64,000 bases of DNA from Calendula officinalis (GCA_963853835.1 OY970829.1:8786446-8850445), one strand, 5' to 3'. Positions 1-11,439 are shown, numbered from the stretch's first letter. Notes: generated from the letters alone by a model not told the origin. Numbers and translations are program-made.

Positions 1-2
1 CT

Positions 3-749
3 ATGAACGGGAATACAGGTGTGATTGGTGAAGCAGATATAAAGATGTTCAATTGTTTTATGGAGTACGTCCGACAGCTGGTAAGAAATGAACATGGGGA
101 ATTAAAGAAGTCGTGCGCCGAGTTGCAGGTGCAAGTTGAGAATGGCAGAGATGATATTACCTCTCTAAAGAAAGATCTAGCGCTTGAGCAAACTACATCT
201 AATCGTTGTCAAGAGGAGGTGCGCAAGCTTAGAGAGAAGATATCCCAGCAGGGGGTCATTTTGACTAAGGCTGAGACGGAAAAACAGGAGATGGCAGCCA
301 CCCTGAGTGCCCGTGATGAGCAGTTGACGCAGAAAAAACAACAGGTGATTGAAAAAGATGTTGAGCTGGTGACTATGAGGCAAGCGATGGTCAATATGCG
401 TGAAGAACGCGATGCTGCCATGCAGATGAGGAAAGATTTAGTTGCTGCATTGCCTCAGCTATTTGATTTGATGCTCAAACACCCTGATGTTGCGAATGTT
501 CTTAACGATTTTAACCATGCCTCTCATATGTTTCGGAGACATCTTGCTAGCAAAAAAGTGAAAGATGCACTCCCCAATATTTCTCCCGAGAGCTTGCCAT
601 TTTTGGACCCTGCGACGCATGGCAATATGACGCGTGTGAGTGAGAAATTTGCAAGCAGAGCATTTCCCATTATGACTACCCTGGTGCAAGATTTGGAGTT
701 GCCACTTCCAGCTATTATTGCCTTGTTGTCGGCACAGCCACAGCCGTAG
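3..749 (+). CDS. Coiled-coil accessory ORF antisense to the retrotransposon (possibly 5' partial)
   Basis: This is an open frame of 248 residues running opposite to gag-pol, between the integrase end and the expected 3' LTR. Residues about 30-135 are rich in E, K, Q and R with heptad-like spacing, so a long coiled coil is likely. The C-terminal third (about 140-248) is more hydrophobic and globular-looking. No catalytic motif is visible. Tat-lineage elements are known to carry extra ORFs in this place, often antisense, and this position fits. The first ATG is at base 3, so the true start may lie outside the window. It could instead be a host gene fragment; I do not recognise a host family. 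Confidence 0.5.
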   Translation: MNGNTGVIGEADIKMFNCFMEYVRQLVRNEHGELKKSCAELQVQVENGRDDITSLKKDLALEQTTSNRCQEEVRKLREKISQQGVILTKAETEKQEMAATLSARDEQLTQKKQQVIEKDVELVTMRQAMVNMREERDAAMQMRKDLVAALPQLFDLMLKHPDVANVLNDFNHASHMFRRHLASKKVKDALPNISPESLPFLDPATHGNMTRVSEKFASRAFPIMTTLVQDLELPLPAIIALLSAQPQP

Positions 750-1175
750 CTTGTTTATGCATGTTATGACTTTGTGACTTGGTTTTGTTTTGTGGTTGGA
801 TTATTACTTTGTAGCCTTTGAATAATTTTGTGGAATTTCTATGTTTGAAATTACTTGGTTTCTTTCTATGCGTGTACTTTGCTATAGAAATTATGTATGT
901 GTTTGTTGGTGTACCGGTGAAAATTTTTTTACTCGCGAGGATGTCGCTTCCGAATAGGAAGTGCTTATCTTTTATCAAGTTGATTAAAAGATGAAATTGG
1001 ATGCATGTGTAGGGACCAAACAACGTATGTTTGATGAACCTAGTATAATGGGTATTGAACTATGTTCTTGACTATGTCATTTGTGCATGCATGTGTTGTA
1101 ACATCGTACATAATAAAAAAGTGTTATCTTATTGAGTTTATTGAATAACATTGGGATACATGATCAACCAAATTA
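750..1175. other. Non-coding spacer between antisense ORF and integrase
   Basis: AT-rich sequence holding the likely 3' ends of the two convergent reading frames. An AATAAA-like stretch lies near 1109-1115. No other feature is seen. Confidence 0.4.
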
Positions 1176-2129
1176 TTAAACGTAACAATTCTTCAGGTTC
1201 ATGACATTCCATGTCCTGGGGATAGTCTGTCCGTCCATGTCTGACAAGGTGTAAGACCCATTGTCATTAGCATGAAGTATTTGATAAGGGCCTTCCCATG
1301 TAGGGCCGAGCTTGCCTTGACCTTCTACCCGGCTGGCCTCATTCTTCCTCCATACCAGATCACCTGGCTGAAAAGAGAGAGGACGGACTCGCTTATTATA
1401 ATATTTCGCCATCTGCATGTGACTGGCGACCTGTTTGATGAGAGCGATCTCCCTACGCTCTTCTACAATGTTTAAGTTTTCTCGTAGGGCGTCCTCATTT
1501 TCTTCAGGGTTGAAGTCCATAACCCGTTGAGTTGGATGAGTAATTTCTGGAGGAATGACGGCTTCCGTACCATAAACCAAGCTGAAGGGTGTTTCAGATG
1601 TAGTTGTACTTGGGGTGGTTCGATGAGCCCAAAGGATACCTGGTAATAGATCCACCCATGCAGTTTTGCGCTGGCCTAATTTGGCTTTGATTGCTTTCAC
1701 GATGGCTTTGTTCATGACCTCGACCTGGCCATTGGCTTGAGGATGTGCCACTGACGTGAACCTCTGTTGGATGTTCATGTCAGAGCACCAAACCTTGAAT
1801 GGACCTTCTGCAAACTGTTTGCCATTATCGCTTACCATGACATGTGGTACCCCAAACCTGCAAACGATGTGTTCCCAGACAAAATTTATAACTCGCTTCC
1901 CAGTGATAGTTGCCAAGGGTTTTGCCTCTATCCACTTGGTAAAGTAGTCAACAGCAACGATGAGAAACTTGACATTGCAAACGCCGGGTGGAAATGGCCC
2001 AACAATGTCGATCCCCCATTTGTAAAATGGCCATGCAGTAGTAATAGGTATAAGATCCTGCTTTGGCAATTTGGCGACAGAAGCATTTTGTTGACAGGCT
2101 GTGCACTTTGCGATTTCCTCCCTTGCATC
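1176..2129 (-). pseudogene. Retrotransposon integrase core and C-terminus
   Basis: The frame continues that of the upstream pol segment but is separated from it by a TAA at 2130-2132. It encodes the second half of the zinc finger (KCTAC), then the catalytic core with D in WGIDIVGPF, D in MVSDNGKQF and E in ANGQVEVMNK, so the D,D,E triad is present. The C-terminal part has the GDLVW and GPYQI motifs usual in Ty3 integrases. It ends in LKNCYV followed by a stop. It has no ATG of its own at the proper place and would need readthrough, so it is annotated as a pseudogene. Confidence 0.85.
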
Positions 2130-3863
2130 TTAATGCATCGTTGGCCAAAAGTACCCCAATCTCATGATTTTACCAGTGACCGAGCGTGGTCCCGCGTGGA
2201 GGGAACATGTGCCGCTATGTACAGCTTCAATGATACTTTTAGCCTGTGTTGGGCCAACACAACGCATGTGTGGCCCCAGATAAGATTTGCGAAACAGGCA
2301 GTTGTCCACCAACGTGTACATTGGTGACTTCATACGAATCTTCCTTGCTAACTGTGGATTAGCCGGTAGTACATCATGTTTGAGGAAATTTAAGATCGGA
2401 GTCATCCAACATTCTTCCTCTGCAACAGTGGCAACCTCCTTTGGTCGTGCAATGGACTTTTCTGTCAATACCTCCACCAGTAATTCTTTTTTAAGACGGG
2501 CAAAGGCGGATGAAGCCAACTTGCTTAGGGCATCAGCTAACTTGTTGCGATTTCTGGGCACCTGCTCAATGGTAAATTTCGTGAATTCTGAGATGACCTT
2601 TTTAGTTTCTTCTAAGTATAGCTGCATGGAGGTTTGGTTCACGACGAATGCTCCACTGACTTGGTTGGCGACAAGCTGTGAATCTACAAATACAGATATG
2701 CTTGTCACCCCCATTTTCCTGGCAATTTTCAAGCCTGCTAACAAAGCTTCATACTCCGCTTCATTGTTAGTTGTGGGAAACTCGAACTTAAGGGCATACG
2801 TATACTCATTTTTATTGGGGTCTGTAAGAATTAAACCCGCCCTGGAGCCCTCCAAGTTAGAGGCACCGTCAGTGAAAAGTGTCCATGGGGTATTGTCGTC
2901 CCCCTGTACGTGCCTTTCCTTATCTTCTTCGTCTACCTCGGCAAGGAAATCGGCCAAGATCTGGCCTTTCATAGAAGTTCTTGGATGAAAGGAAATTTCA
3001 TGCTCCCCCAACTCCACTGCCCACTTAGCCAACCGTCCTGACACCTCAGGCTTTCCTAGGACGTGCTTAATTGGTTTGTCTGTTAAGACATGAATGGGGT
3101 GAGCCTGGAAGTAACGCCTCAAACGCCTAGTTGCATGTACCAAAGCAAGGGCTAATTTTTCCAAACACGGGTAATTTACTTCTGTACCTTTCAACACCCG
3201 GCTAACAAAATAAACTGGCATTTGGGTAGACCCACGCTTTGCCATCATAGTTGCGCTAACACATTCCATAGAAGCATCCAGGTATACCACCAATGTTTCC
3301 CCTGGTACAGGAGCTGTGAGCGTAGGAAGGGTGGCCATAAACTGCTTTAACTCTTGAAAGGCTGATTCGACTTCAGGTGTCCAAGAAAAATCTTGCTTCT
3401 TTATGCAACCTTTCAAAGTGTGGAAAAATGGTAGAGATCGATCAGCTGCTTTTGAGAGGAAGCGGCTGAGTGCTGCCAGCTTACCATTCAAACTTTGCAC
3501 CTGCTTTTTGGTGGATGGGGAGACCATGTCTAAAACAGCCTGTATTTTCTTGGGGTTGGCTTTAATGCCTCTCGGCGTGATGATGTGCCCTAAGAACTTG
3601 CCCTCTTCCATGCCAAAGCTGCACTTGGAGGGGTTAAGCTTCATGTTGATCCTCCGTAGTGCGTCAAAAGTTTCTTTTATATCTGCCAACATGATATCCT
3701 CTGCTTTGCTTTTGATGACAATGTCATCCACATAAGCTTCCACATTTTGTCCAATCTGGTCCTTGAACGCCTGGTCAATCAAGCACTCGTAAGTGGCACC
3801 TGCATTTTTTAGACCAAACCAAATGGCATTTGTTTTTTTTTGAAACAGTAGATACCTGGTCAA
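2130..3863 (-). pseudogene. RT C-terminal half, RNase H, archaeal-type RNase H and integrase zinc-finger start
   Basis: About 577 codons are open. The catalytic RT motif AYVDD lies near residue 43. A Ty3-type RNase H follows (VVYLDASMECVSATM, then HVLTDKPIKHVL). A second RNase H-like domain begins at WTLFTDGASNLEGSRAG and has NNEAEYEALLAGL and the SQLVANQVSG region. This second domain is typical of the Tat lineage. The segment ends with the first two histidines of the integrase HHCC finger and then a TAA where a glutamine codon is expected. The N-terminus repeats RT residues already present in the upstream frame because of the duplication at 3774-3932. Confidence 0.85.
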
Positions 3864-3932
3864 TCAAGCGCTGGTAGGTGGCACCTGCATTTTTTAGACC
3901 AAAGGGCATTTTTTGGAAACAGTAGATGCCTT
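3774..3932. repeat. Imperfect tandem duplication inside RT
   Basis: Two adjacent units of roughly 84 and 75 bp, 3774-3857 and 3858-3932, share the sequence coding for the FGLKNAGATY region of RT. The left unit has extra T and A residues, including a run of nine T. The result is a repeated motif and a frame change, so RT cannot be made as one chain. Confidence 0.8.
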
Positions 3933-4800
3933 GGTCTGTATGGAAAGCCGTCTTATCCTCGTCAATGCGCTTCATGTGGATCTGGTGATAACCTTTGTAC
4001 GCGTCCAAGAAACATTTAAGCCGGAAGCCATCCAAGGATTCTACCTTCCAGTCAATCTCTGGTAGTGGATAGTTATCCTTGGGACATGCTTTATTAATAT
4101 CTTTGAAGTCGACACATAACCGCCATGAACCATCACTTTTCTTGACCATGACCGGGTTTGCAATCCAGGTCTGGTATTTTACCTCCCTGACGATTCCACT
4201 TGCTACCATTTGGTTGACTTGTTCACATGCTGCTTTGCTGCGATCCATGGCAAGCCCGCACTTTTTCTGCTTGATTGGGACAATGTTTGGATTGGCATTT
4301 AGAGCATGCTCGACAAAACTCCTAGGGACACCTGTCATATCAGATGTCTGCCATGCGAAAACATCTAGGTTGGATTTTAACAAACTAATGGGTTTGTTTT
4401 TTATCTTGGTTTCTGGACCTTCCGTTACCTCCGTTGGTGTAGCCCGATCGGTGCTTGGCTTTGGCTTTTCAACTTGCTTGCATTCCTGTGGCCATGAAAT
4501 CTGCCCCCTGACAGTAGCGACTCCAGATGGAGTAGGAAACTTCACCATGCCGTGAATAGTGGAAGGTATAGCCTTGAACTTCTCTAGAGATGGTCTGCCA
4601 AGAAGAACGTTGTATTCTGAAGGAGCGTTGACAATGGCAAAGTCTACCATTTCAACCCTATACCGTGGATATTCTCCCATCATCATCGGTAAATTCTCCC
4701 ACAGGCCAGTGGGTTTCTCCAGAAAACCCGACCAACGGTGCCTGCGCTGGTCTTTTTGTGTCCTTGACTGCTTGGGGTAGTTTCCTGAAACAATGCTCAA
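3775..4800 (-). pseudogene. Protease end and RT N-terminal half
   Basis: The frame contains the post-protease sequence (MMMGEYPRYRVEMVDF, YNVLLGRPSLE) and RT motifs: a spacer with SLLKSNLDVFAW, then WRLCVDFKDINKACPKDNYPLP, FLDAYKGYHQI and KMPFGLKNAGATY. It is one base out of frame with gag-protease; the change lies near 4696. At its 3' end it runs into the duplicated block and ends early. The reading is direct; the family is clear. Confidence 0.85.
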
Positions 4801-6616
4801 ACATTATGTCAGTAGAACAACCTGTATCAACATAGGATTTGTTAATCTCATAATTGGACAATCGGATTTTAATGACAACAGGATTGTTGGAAGTAGCTGC
4901 TACTGGGGGAAAGGAAATAGGAACCATCATCCAGCTTTGGAGGACCGATGCTTTTCTCTTAGACGATGCCTCGCCTTGAACCATGAGCACCTGGCCATCA
5001 GGCGGCCCAGGATGATCACCATTGTCTCCCTTCTTCTGCCAACTATAAGTCTTTTTGGCCGGATTTTTTGTTGCCTGTTGTCTTGCCCCTGGTACGAGAT
5101 GTTCCAATTTCCCCTCCTCTAAGGCACGCTTGATTTCAGCCTTTAGCTCTCTACATGAATTAGTATCATGACCATAATCTTCATGGAAATCACAGCGTTT
5201 GTTCATATTTTTCTTTCCAGACTTGTGTAACATTTGAGGAGGTGCTTTGAAAGATGACCCCACCTGCTCTGTCTTCAATATCTCGCTTGAACTTTTACTT
5301 AGACTGGGACCTGTACCACGATCATAGGGAGTAGGCCTCCTGCTACTTCTGTCATCTCGCCTAAAATCTCTGCGGCTATCTCTGTCTCTGTCTCGTCTGC
5401 TATCCTGCCTGGTGTCTGGGCGATTGTCAGGTCTAGCACTTGACGAGCTCCCCCATTTGTCTCTCCTATTGAGAACTCCCCGTGTGAGAGTAACAGTTTC
5501 CTTGGATCTAAGGAAATCATATGCCCGGTCAGTGGCCTCCTTGAAAGTGACTGGAGTTCGCTTGATCAGCTTCTCTTGCAGTTGTCCTGGGAGCAAGGAG
5601 AGGGTAAAACCCGAAATTTGTTGACTTTCGGGTAAGGCGACAATTTTTTGGCATTCCTGCGTGTAACGCTGAATGAAGTCGTGTAATCCCTCGCCTTCCC
5701 TTTGTCGCAGCAAATGTGCTTCTATATGAGTTCTCTGCTGCTTCTTTTGCTGGACAAAGTGAGTCACAAATTTAGCCTCTAGGTCTGCAAAGTCTTGAAT
5801 ACTCCTCTCCGGTAAGTCAGCAAACCAATCACGAGCGAAACCCTGCAACGTGCCAGGGAACATGTGACAAGCGACCGGGTCTAGCCATTTCTCTGTCATA
5901 ATGGCCTGTTCAAAAAGAGCAAGGTGGTCATCGGGATCCCGTGTACCGTCGTAAGTACCAACTATGGTTGGAACTTTTTGTTTATCTGGGAGAGGGAATC
6001 TGGCCACCCAGTCACAAAACTTCGAACTAACCACCGACAAAGGCATAGTGGCCGCTCGGGGTGGTGCGACTGCTTCCACGAGTGCTTGTAACACTCGCAA
6101 CATATCGTTAGATGTATCCTGTGGTGGATGTGGTGGTGGGGTGTGAATGGGTGGTTGTCTTAACTGCTCTAATAATTGTGACAACGAATCTACTGGTTGA
6201 ACGACTGTTGGCTGCGGTGCTGGGCGCAACGCCGCCACCAATTGAGACAACAGGTCCGAGGAAGTAGGTGGCAGAGGAGGTGGTGGCGGCTGAGTATTGT
6301 GAGCCAACCTGTGGAGTAACTCCACAATTGGATCCTCCCGAACCCCTGGCGTAGCGGCCTGTGAAAGTTGGAAGCAGGCTGTCTGACCGGATCCGTGCCA
6401 TCCTCTTGAGAGCTTGTCCCGTGGGACAAAAGAGGCTGAAATGAAGGGATGAGCGTCACTGGCTGTGGTGAGGTAAACGAACTTGATCCAACGAGCCAGG
6501 CGGTCATGACTTTGACAGGCGGTGATGACGGCAACTTGACAGGCGGTCATGACCTTGGCGGATCCGTGACGTGAGCCATTAGTAGTGGATCCAATTGTGA
6601 CTGGACTCTTGAACAT
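4658..6616 (-). pseudogene. Gag-protease polyprotein
   Basis: The open frame is 652 codons. A proline-rich N-terminal stretch lies at about residues 110-180. The retrotransposon gag core is at about 195-380, with VGTYDGTRDPDDHLALFEQA. A long Arg/Asp/Ser-rich basic tract lies at about 400-440. A zinc knuckle of the plant Tat type (CDFHEDYGHDTNSC) is near 475-488. The protease site is DTG, near residue 598. The first 60 or so residues look like translated leader sequence, so the true start is probably downstream. The frame goes out of register just after the protease. Confidence 0.8.
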
Positions 6617-6639
6617 AATAGCCCATTATTATTAGGTTT

Positions 6640-6662
6640 TGGGTAATTAGCCTATATATACG
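6640..6662 (-). promoter_or_regulatory. TATA-like box in presumed 5' LTR or leader
   Basis: On the minus strand a TATATATAGG box lies about 35-45 bp upstream of the gag frame. It would suit an LTR promoter, but I see no matching LTR copy in the window, so the call is tentative. Confidence 0.3.
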
Positions 6663-7039
6663 TAGGTAATCCCACTAACCTCATCACGGTTGAACGAAAC
6701 AGGGGAAGCCTGATTCTAAATATGTTCAGAAGAAATGAGATAGAGATGCTAAAAAATAGAAATGAGTGGTACTTGACTACTTGTTGAGGTAAAATTTATT
6801 AAAAACAATTTCATGTTATATATATAGAAAACAAATAATTGCAGCCGTATTAGAATTGCGTCCTTATTGGTCATTATTTTTGTCTACCTGTCTTAAACAT
6901 TTGATCAAAAACGAGTCAACCATTTTAAAGAGGAAGGATTTTCAAATTTGATTCGGGTTTTTAGGACCACAATAAAATCGTCATTTAACGAGCAGCGGAT
7001 AACTGTCAGTCAAATCATTAAATTAAAAAATTTACACTC

Positions 7040-7475
7040 TAAAAATGTTTATATTAATTCATATTAATTGTCATATTAACACTCCTTTAATTGTTAACAC
7101 TCTAAACACGTGCATATTAATTCATACTAATTGTCATATTAACACTCATTTAATTGTTGACTAAAAACGTATAAATCCATTGCGGACTAAAAACTAAAAC
7201 GTATATTAACAGCTATTGTAAGTCAAACCATTAAATGGTTCTACATTAAAAACGAGTCAAACCATATTAACACTCATTTAATTGTGGACTAAAAACGTAT
7301 AACTCTTACGGATTTACATCTCTACATATTAATATTAATTGTAATAAAACGTCATTTAACACATTAAATGACTGATAATAAAAACGTAATTATTTGACAA
7401 ATTAACACTCTAAACACGTATATATTAAGTCATATTAATTGTCATATTAACACTCATTTAATTGTGGACTCCTTT
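7040..7475. repeat. Degenerate tandem repeat, AT-rich
   Basis: The phrases TCATATTAACACTCATTTAA and GGACTAAAAACGTATAA recur four to five times with irregular spacing, together with ACTCTAAACACGT. This is a decayed short-period repeat. The flanking DNA from 6761 to 7671 has no gene. Confidence 0.6.
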
Positions 7476-7671
7476 AACACAAAAAATTACAAAAGAAATG
7501 CAACCATATGCATATTTAGGAAAATTTGACAATTTATATAACCGAAACATAAATTGGGAAACCCATAAATGTATTTAATAAAAGGAAACCGAAAGTTAAA
7601 ATCAACATCGTAATTAAAGAAATGCATTAGTGCTGAAATAAAGCTTCACAACGAATAGTCAGCGGTTGTAT

Positions 7672-7907
7672 TTAGACGTTGGGACGGTAAGTACTCATAC
7701 GTTTATTGCCAAACAAAGAAGTTCTTAGGCGGTTGAAATAACTTCTAGGCTGAGCAGGGGGAGTAAAGTGATCTTCAGTACCCATAACGACATCATCTTC
7801 ATTTTGCAATATTGGATGGATTAGTTGAAGATTAAACGCTTCTGGAATACTTGGGTTGAACTCAAGCATTGTCAGATCGGTTGAAACAAGAAAATTTGCT
7901 GAAATGT
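7672..7907 (-). other. Exon-like open segment, unrecognised
   Basis: On the minus strand a plausible acceptor (CATTTCAG) opens a frame of about 76 codons. It reads NFLVSTDLTMLEFNPS and ends RMSTYRPNV before TAA. Codon use looks protein-like. I do not recognise the family. It could be the terminal exon of a decayed gene, or a fragment carried by the Helitron that ends at 8769. Confidence 0.3.
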
Positions 7908-8453
7908 ACCAAATAAAGAAATGGTTATCAACTTTATTAAGAAATTTACGTGTTAATCATATTTATTCCATTTATGGCCATAAAAATTAATAAGCTAATT
8001 TAAGGAAAATTTAAAATACACATGTTTTGCCATTTATGGCCCTTTAATTTAAAAACAGTTTTGCCATAATATGCGATATAAATGAATTTTCAGATTTAAG
8101 GAAAAGTAAAAAAAAAAAAGCCGTTTCAATTTATGAGACCATAGTTGCTGTTTACCCTTCCTAATACATGTGTATTAGTTTAAAATAAATTAAAATGGAA
8201 CAATGAAATTAGTTAAAAATTAATACTAAAAGGACCAATGAAATTTACCTCCTTCTATTTGAATAAGTTTAACACGCGTGGCATAAACAGTAACAAATTT
8301 AAGAAGCAGCTCTTCCAATCATTGTGGCAGTTTGAACTGGTATATGATACAAGATTATCTTTATGCAGTTTCCCTTGGAGGAGACAAAAGTTATATTTCG
8401 GTTATGACAGGTCCATGCAATCACATATAATATAGGTATAAAAAAAAACTTAC

Positions 8454-8514
8454 CGGCAATCATGTAGAAGAAACTCACACTTGAGTCGCCCATTTTCGTA
8501 TTTTCTAGCAACAT
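8454..8514 (-). other. Exon-like fragment beginning MGDSS, followed by a splice donor
   Basis: The minus strand codes for MGDSSVSFFYMI and then meets a good donor (GGTAAGT). The opening resembles plant proteins of the small TIGR01589 family, whose members begin MGDSSASYIH, but only about a dozen residues can be compared. The next exon cannot be placed with confidence. It is likely a gene fragment. Confidence 0.25.
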
Positions 8515-8734
8515 CTATGACATATGAATTAAGTCAAAACATCGTAACATAATAAAGTGATCGTTGCTAAAAACAAATAATGTAACCCCTTCTTAAAACA
8601 CAAATAATGCAACTCCTTTCGGCTGCGAACTATATATTCCTGGGGATTAAAAGTGTATTGGTTACATATTTTTATAAAAAATACAATACATAAGCATGAA
8701 AACTGTGTATAAAATAGAGGCAAATATATGTAGT

Positions 8735-8769
8735 TCGCAGCCCGCCGCATCGCGCGGGTTTAAACCTAG
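8735..8769 (+). mobile_element. Helitron 3' terminus
   Basis: A GC-rich hairpin (CCCGC...GCGGG) at 8741-8758 is followed 7 bp later by CTAG at 8766-8769 and then a T. This is the classical Helitron 3' end. It is related to the ends at 22616, 30397 and 45332 but lies on the other strand. I did not find the matching 5' TC end. Confidence 0.65.
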
Positions 8770-8920
8770 TTAACTTAATATAGAAACAACTTAATACATT
8801 AAGTCCATTAAAATTTGTGTTACTTTTTCCACTTTTACCCTTCCATTTCATCCTATATAACCTACGAACGTCCCACTACTTTTTTTATTTCTTGCATTAC
8901 ATTATTTTGAGTTTGCTTGG

Positions 8921-8921
8921 C

Positions 8922-8972
<51 letters not shown>

Positions 8973-8999
8973 TAATAATAATAATAATAATTATTATTA
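8921..8999. repeat. (TAA)n microsatellite
   Basis: About 25 copies of a TAA/ATA triplet, with one break near 8971, then an inverted TTA tail. The following 9000-9480 is AT-rich and shows no gene. Confidence 0.95.
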
Positions 9000-9481
9000 T
9001 TTTTAATTGTAAAATACCTTTTGTTGAACTAGCATCTTTGATTTTTATGACATTTTATATTTTAATAACCTTCAAGCTTTGTGCATTAATATAATTAAAT
9101 AAATTAGTATTTTTATTTTCTATAAATAATATTTAGTCTATAGTCTAGAATTTTTATTTAGCTTTTTATCAAACAATCATTTTTTATTAAGTATTTACTT
9201 TTTATATAAAAGTTAAATAAGTAATTTATTCTTATTCAGTTAGTTGATTCAACATAAAAATCAAACATCAGAATTTCTAAACAGACCTCGTATATCTAAA
9301 CATACACTTTATCAAAACAACACTTAATATGAGAAAAAAACAAATAGGCCCTAACTCTAATTAATATAGCGTGAGAAACTAAAAAGATTTAATGTGTAAG
9401 TCCTTTCTCCGATTTAAGCTAAAGTTCAAATAGTTTAGGGAGTTTTATGTAATTTTGTAGTATTGTTTCTATTGAGATGCC

Positions 9482-9575
9482 CTATAAAATCCAAAAACCC
9501 TAATGCGTCCCGCTTTCTGTAGCTCTCCTCTCGTATCACACGCCATTTTTGCTTTGAGGTAAACCCTAATTTTCA
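9482..9575 (+). promoter_or_regulatory. Core promoter and first untranslated exon of RPS21
   Basis: A TATA-type box (CTATAAAA) near 9481-9488 is followed by two copies of the AAACCCTAA telo-box motif (near 9496 and 9561). Such motifs are common in promoters and leaders of plant ribosomal protein genes. A donor (GAG/GTAAAC) at 9559 ends the leader exon. The leader intron then runs to just before the ATG at 10465. Confidence 0.6.
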
Positions 9576-10051
9576 TTCTCAAGCACACACGCCTTCGAAG
9601 GGACATCCGTTCTATTCGATCTATCAACCTTATTTTATGTGATTAAAATTGATCTGATTGTATATGCATTGATGGTTTGATGTTGTTGATTAGTTGTTCT
9701 CTCGTTATCAGAACGGTTAGGGCTATATGCAGCGATATTTTGACTTGTATGATTTTCAAGTGAATTGGAATTGTGTATTTTAACTAGGTTATAAATAAGC
9801 TGTATGATGAAATGATAATTGAACTGTCTACTGAGAAAATTGCAATTTAAAATTCTCAATTCTACTTCAATTAGCTTCTTTTGTTTAGTTAAATAGTGAT
9901 TTGGCTCGTATCCTTAATTGAAAGTTGATATTTGAAATTTGTAAAATATAACAAATTAATAAGATGAGAAATACATTACTACTCATTTGGTATCTACAGA
10001 TGAACACTAGATTTATTAACACTAACAAAAGAAAATTCTAGTTGCTTTATA

Positions 10052-10315
10052 CTCCATCCGTCCCACAAAAAACTTCTCATTTCACTCTATATTTTTGTCC
10101 CACAAAAAACTTCCCATTTCCCATATTTGATGGGCTCCACATAATAAAAAACTATTATTAGTAAAGAGTCCACCACTAATATCCACTAATTATTTTTCTC
10201 TCTCCAATCCAACCTTATATTTTAATCAAAAATATTATCAGTGACCCCACCACTAACTATCACCTAAAAACTTGTGAAAAAACCAAATGGAAAGTTTTTT
10301 GTGGGACGGAGGGAG
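10052..10315. mobile_element. Stowaway-like MITE in the RPS21 leader intron
   Basis: Terminal inverted repeats CTCCATCCGTCCCAC and GTGGGACGGAGGGAG are flanked by TA on both sides. That fits Tc1/mariner-type MITEs. Length is 264 bp, with no coding capacity. A relative lies at 27563-27840. Confidence 0.85.
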
Positions 10316-10464
10316 TATTTTGTACTGAAAGATATATAAAAATTGCTATGTGCAAAGTGTGTATGACTGCATGTAATATGCATTTTCAAATTCCACTACC
10401 AGAAATACCCCTTTTTTTCATTTTCACTTAAGAAATTGCTTTGCTTGTTTGAAGAATTGCCAAG

Positions 10465-10867
10465 ATGCAGAACGAAGAAGGACAAAACATGGATCTCTAC
10501 ATCCCTAGGAAGTGGTATGTTTTAAAAAATGAAATAATAAAATATAAAAAAATTCAAATATATTTTTTAGGAAAATATGATTTTATTTGTGCTGTACTGC
10601 TGTGCAGCTCTGCCACTAATAGGTTGATCACTTCAAAGGATCATGCATCTGTTCAGATTAATGTTGGTCATCTTGATGAATCTGGTCGCTACACTGGCCA
10701 GTTTTCCACTTTTGCCCTCTGTGGTTTTGTTAGAGCCCAGGTATATAACTATATATTTAAATTTTCTAAATTTTTAAATATTAATTTATAAAGAATTCTA
10801 GCAGGGAGATGCTGATAGTGCTCTAGACAGGCTTTGGCAAAAGAAGAAGGTTGAAACTCATCAGTAA
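10465..10867 (+). CDS. RPS21: 40S ribosomal protein S21 (eS21), three coding exons
   Basis: Coding exons are 10465-10514, 10608-10740 and 10805-10867. They total 246 bases, giving 81 residues, the usual length for plant eS21. All junctions follow GT/AG. The protein opens MQNEEGQNMDLYIPRK, continues through SATNRLITSKDHASVQINVG and ends RLWQKKKVETHQ. It is a component of the small cytosolic ribosomal subunit. An untranslated first exon and a 0.9-kb leader intron with a MITE precede it. Reading straight through the first coding exon meets intron sequence, so the gene is only visible when spliced. The frame has no defect. Confidence 0.93.
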
Positions 10868-11439
10868 TGACATCAAACAACAATTTTCATGTCTTAAATT
10901 TCAACTATTAGGGACATAAAATTAAGTTTGTGGTTTAAACTTTTATATCGTTTTGGCTTTTTGAATTAGAATTGAAGTATTCATGTTTTTTAATTTTTAG
11001 GTTTGAATTGCTGTATGCATCCCATCCTTCTGACAATATATTTACCTTGAAGCTAATATGATTCGCGGGTATAAAATTCTAATAAATAAGTGGTATGCTA
11101 TAAATGGAATCTATAGTGTCATGATCATAAATATTGTGTATAAATGGATCAAAGTTGGGTCGTATGCCAACTTGTGTAAATAAATAAGTGGTGTGATTGG
11201 TTAAGAATGCAAGATCAAATTTCTGTTAAAAATATAATTAAACTAAATGGTCACACAAGTGGAGGTAAAAGATTTGTTGATACTGATTTGGGTCCTCTGT
11301 TTTGGTCAATTAATAACAAGGACTCAAGAGGTCTAGTTCATATAGAATCTGTGCACCAAAATGATGAAATTAGACTACATTCATGACGAAATTAGAAAAA
11401 TACTCGAAATATCCGAAAAATATTTGAATATTTTGTTTT
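10868..11439. other. RPS21 3' flank, no gene seen
   Basis: AT-rich sequence containing the probable RPS21 3' UTR. No further reading frame or repeat is supported. Confidence 0.4.

Larger units (their letters stand above)
1..6760 (-). mobile_element. Ty3/gypsy retrotransposon, Tat lineage, decayed, 3' part outside window
   Basis: Reading right to left the order is gag with zinc knuckle, protease, reverse transcriptase, RNase H, a second RNase H-like domain, integrase, then an antisense ORF. The extra RNase H (around 2600-2900) is the hallmark of the Tat/Ogre/Retand lineage. The element is dead: there is a frame change near 4696, a local duplication at 3774-3932 that shifts the RT frame, and a stop codon at 2130-2132 in the integrase zinc finger. 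The 3' LTR must lie left of the window. I could not delimit the 5' LTR, so the right boundary is approximate. The domain order is read directly from the translations; the lineage call is from known family traits. Confidence 0.85.

Noticed and set aside
2287..2988. 233-codon plus-strand frame
   Set aside because: It is the antisense shadow of the RNase H region of the Tat element.
10465..10791. Single-exon 108-codon protein
   Set aside because: It reads through two introns; the spliced RPS21 model explains the sequence.
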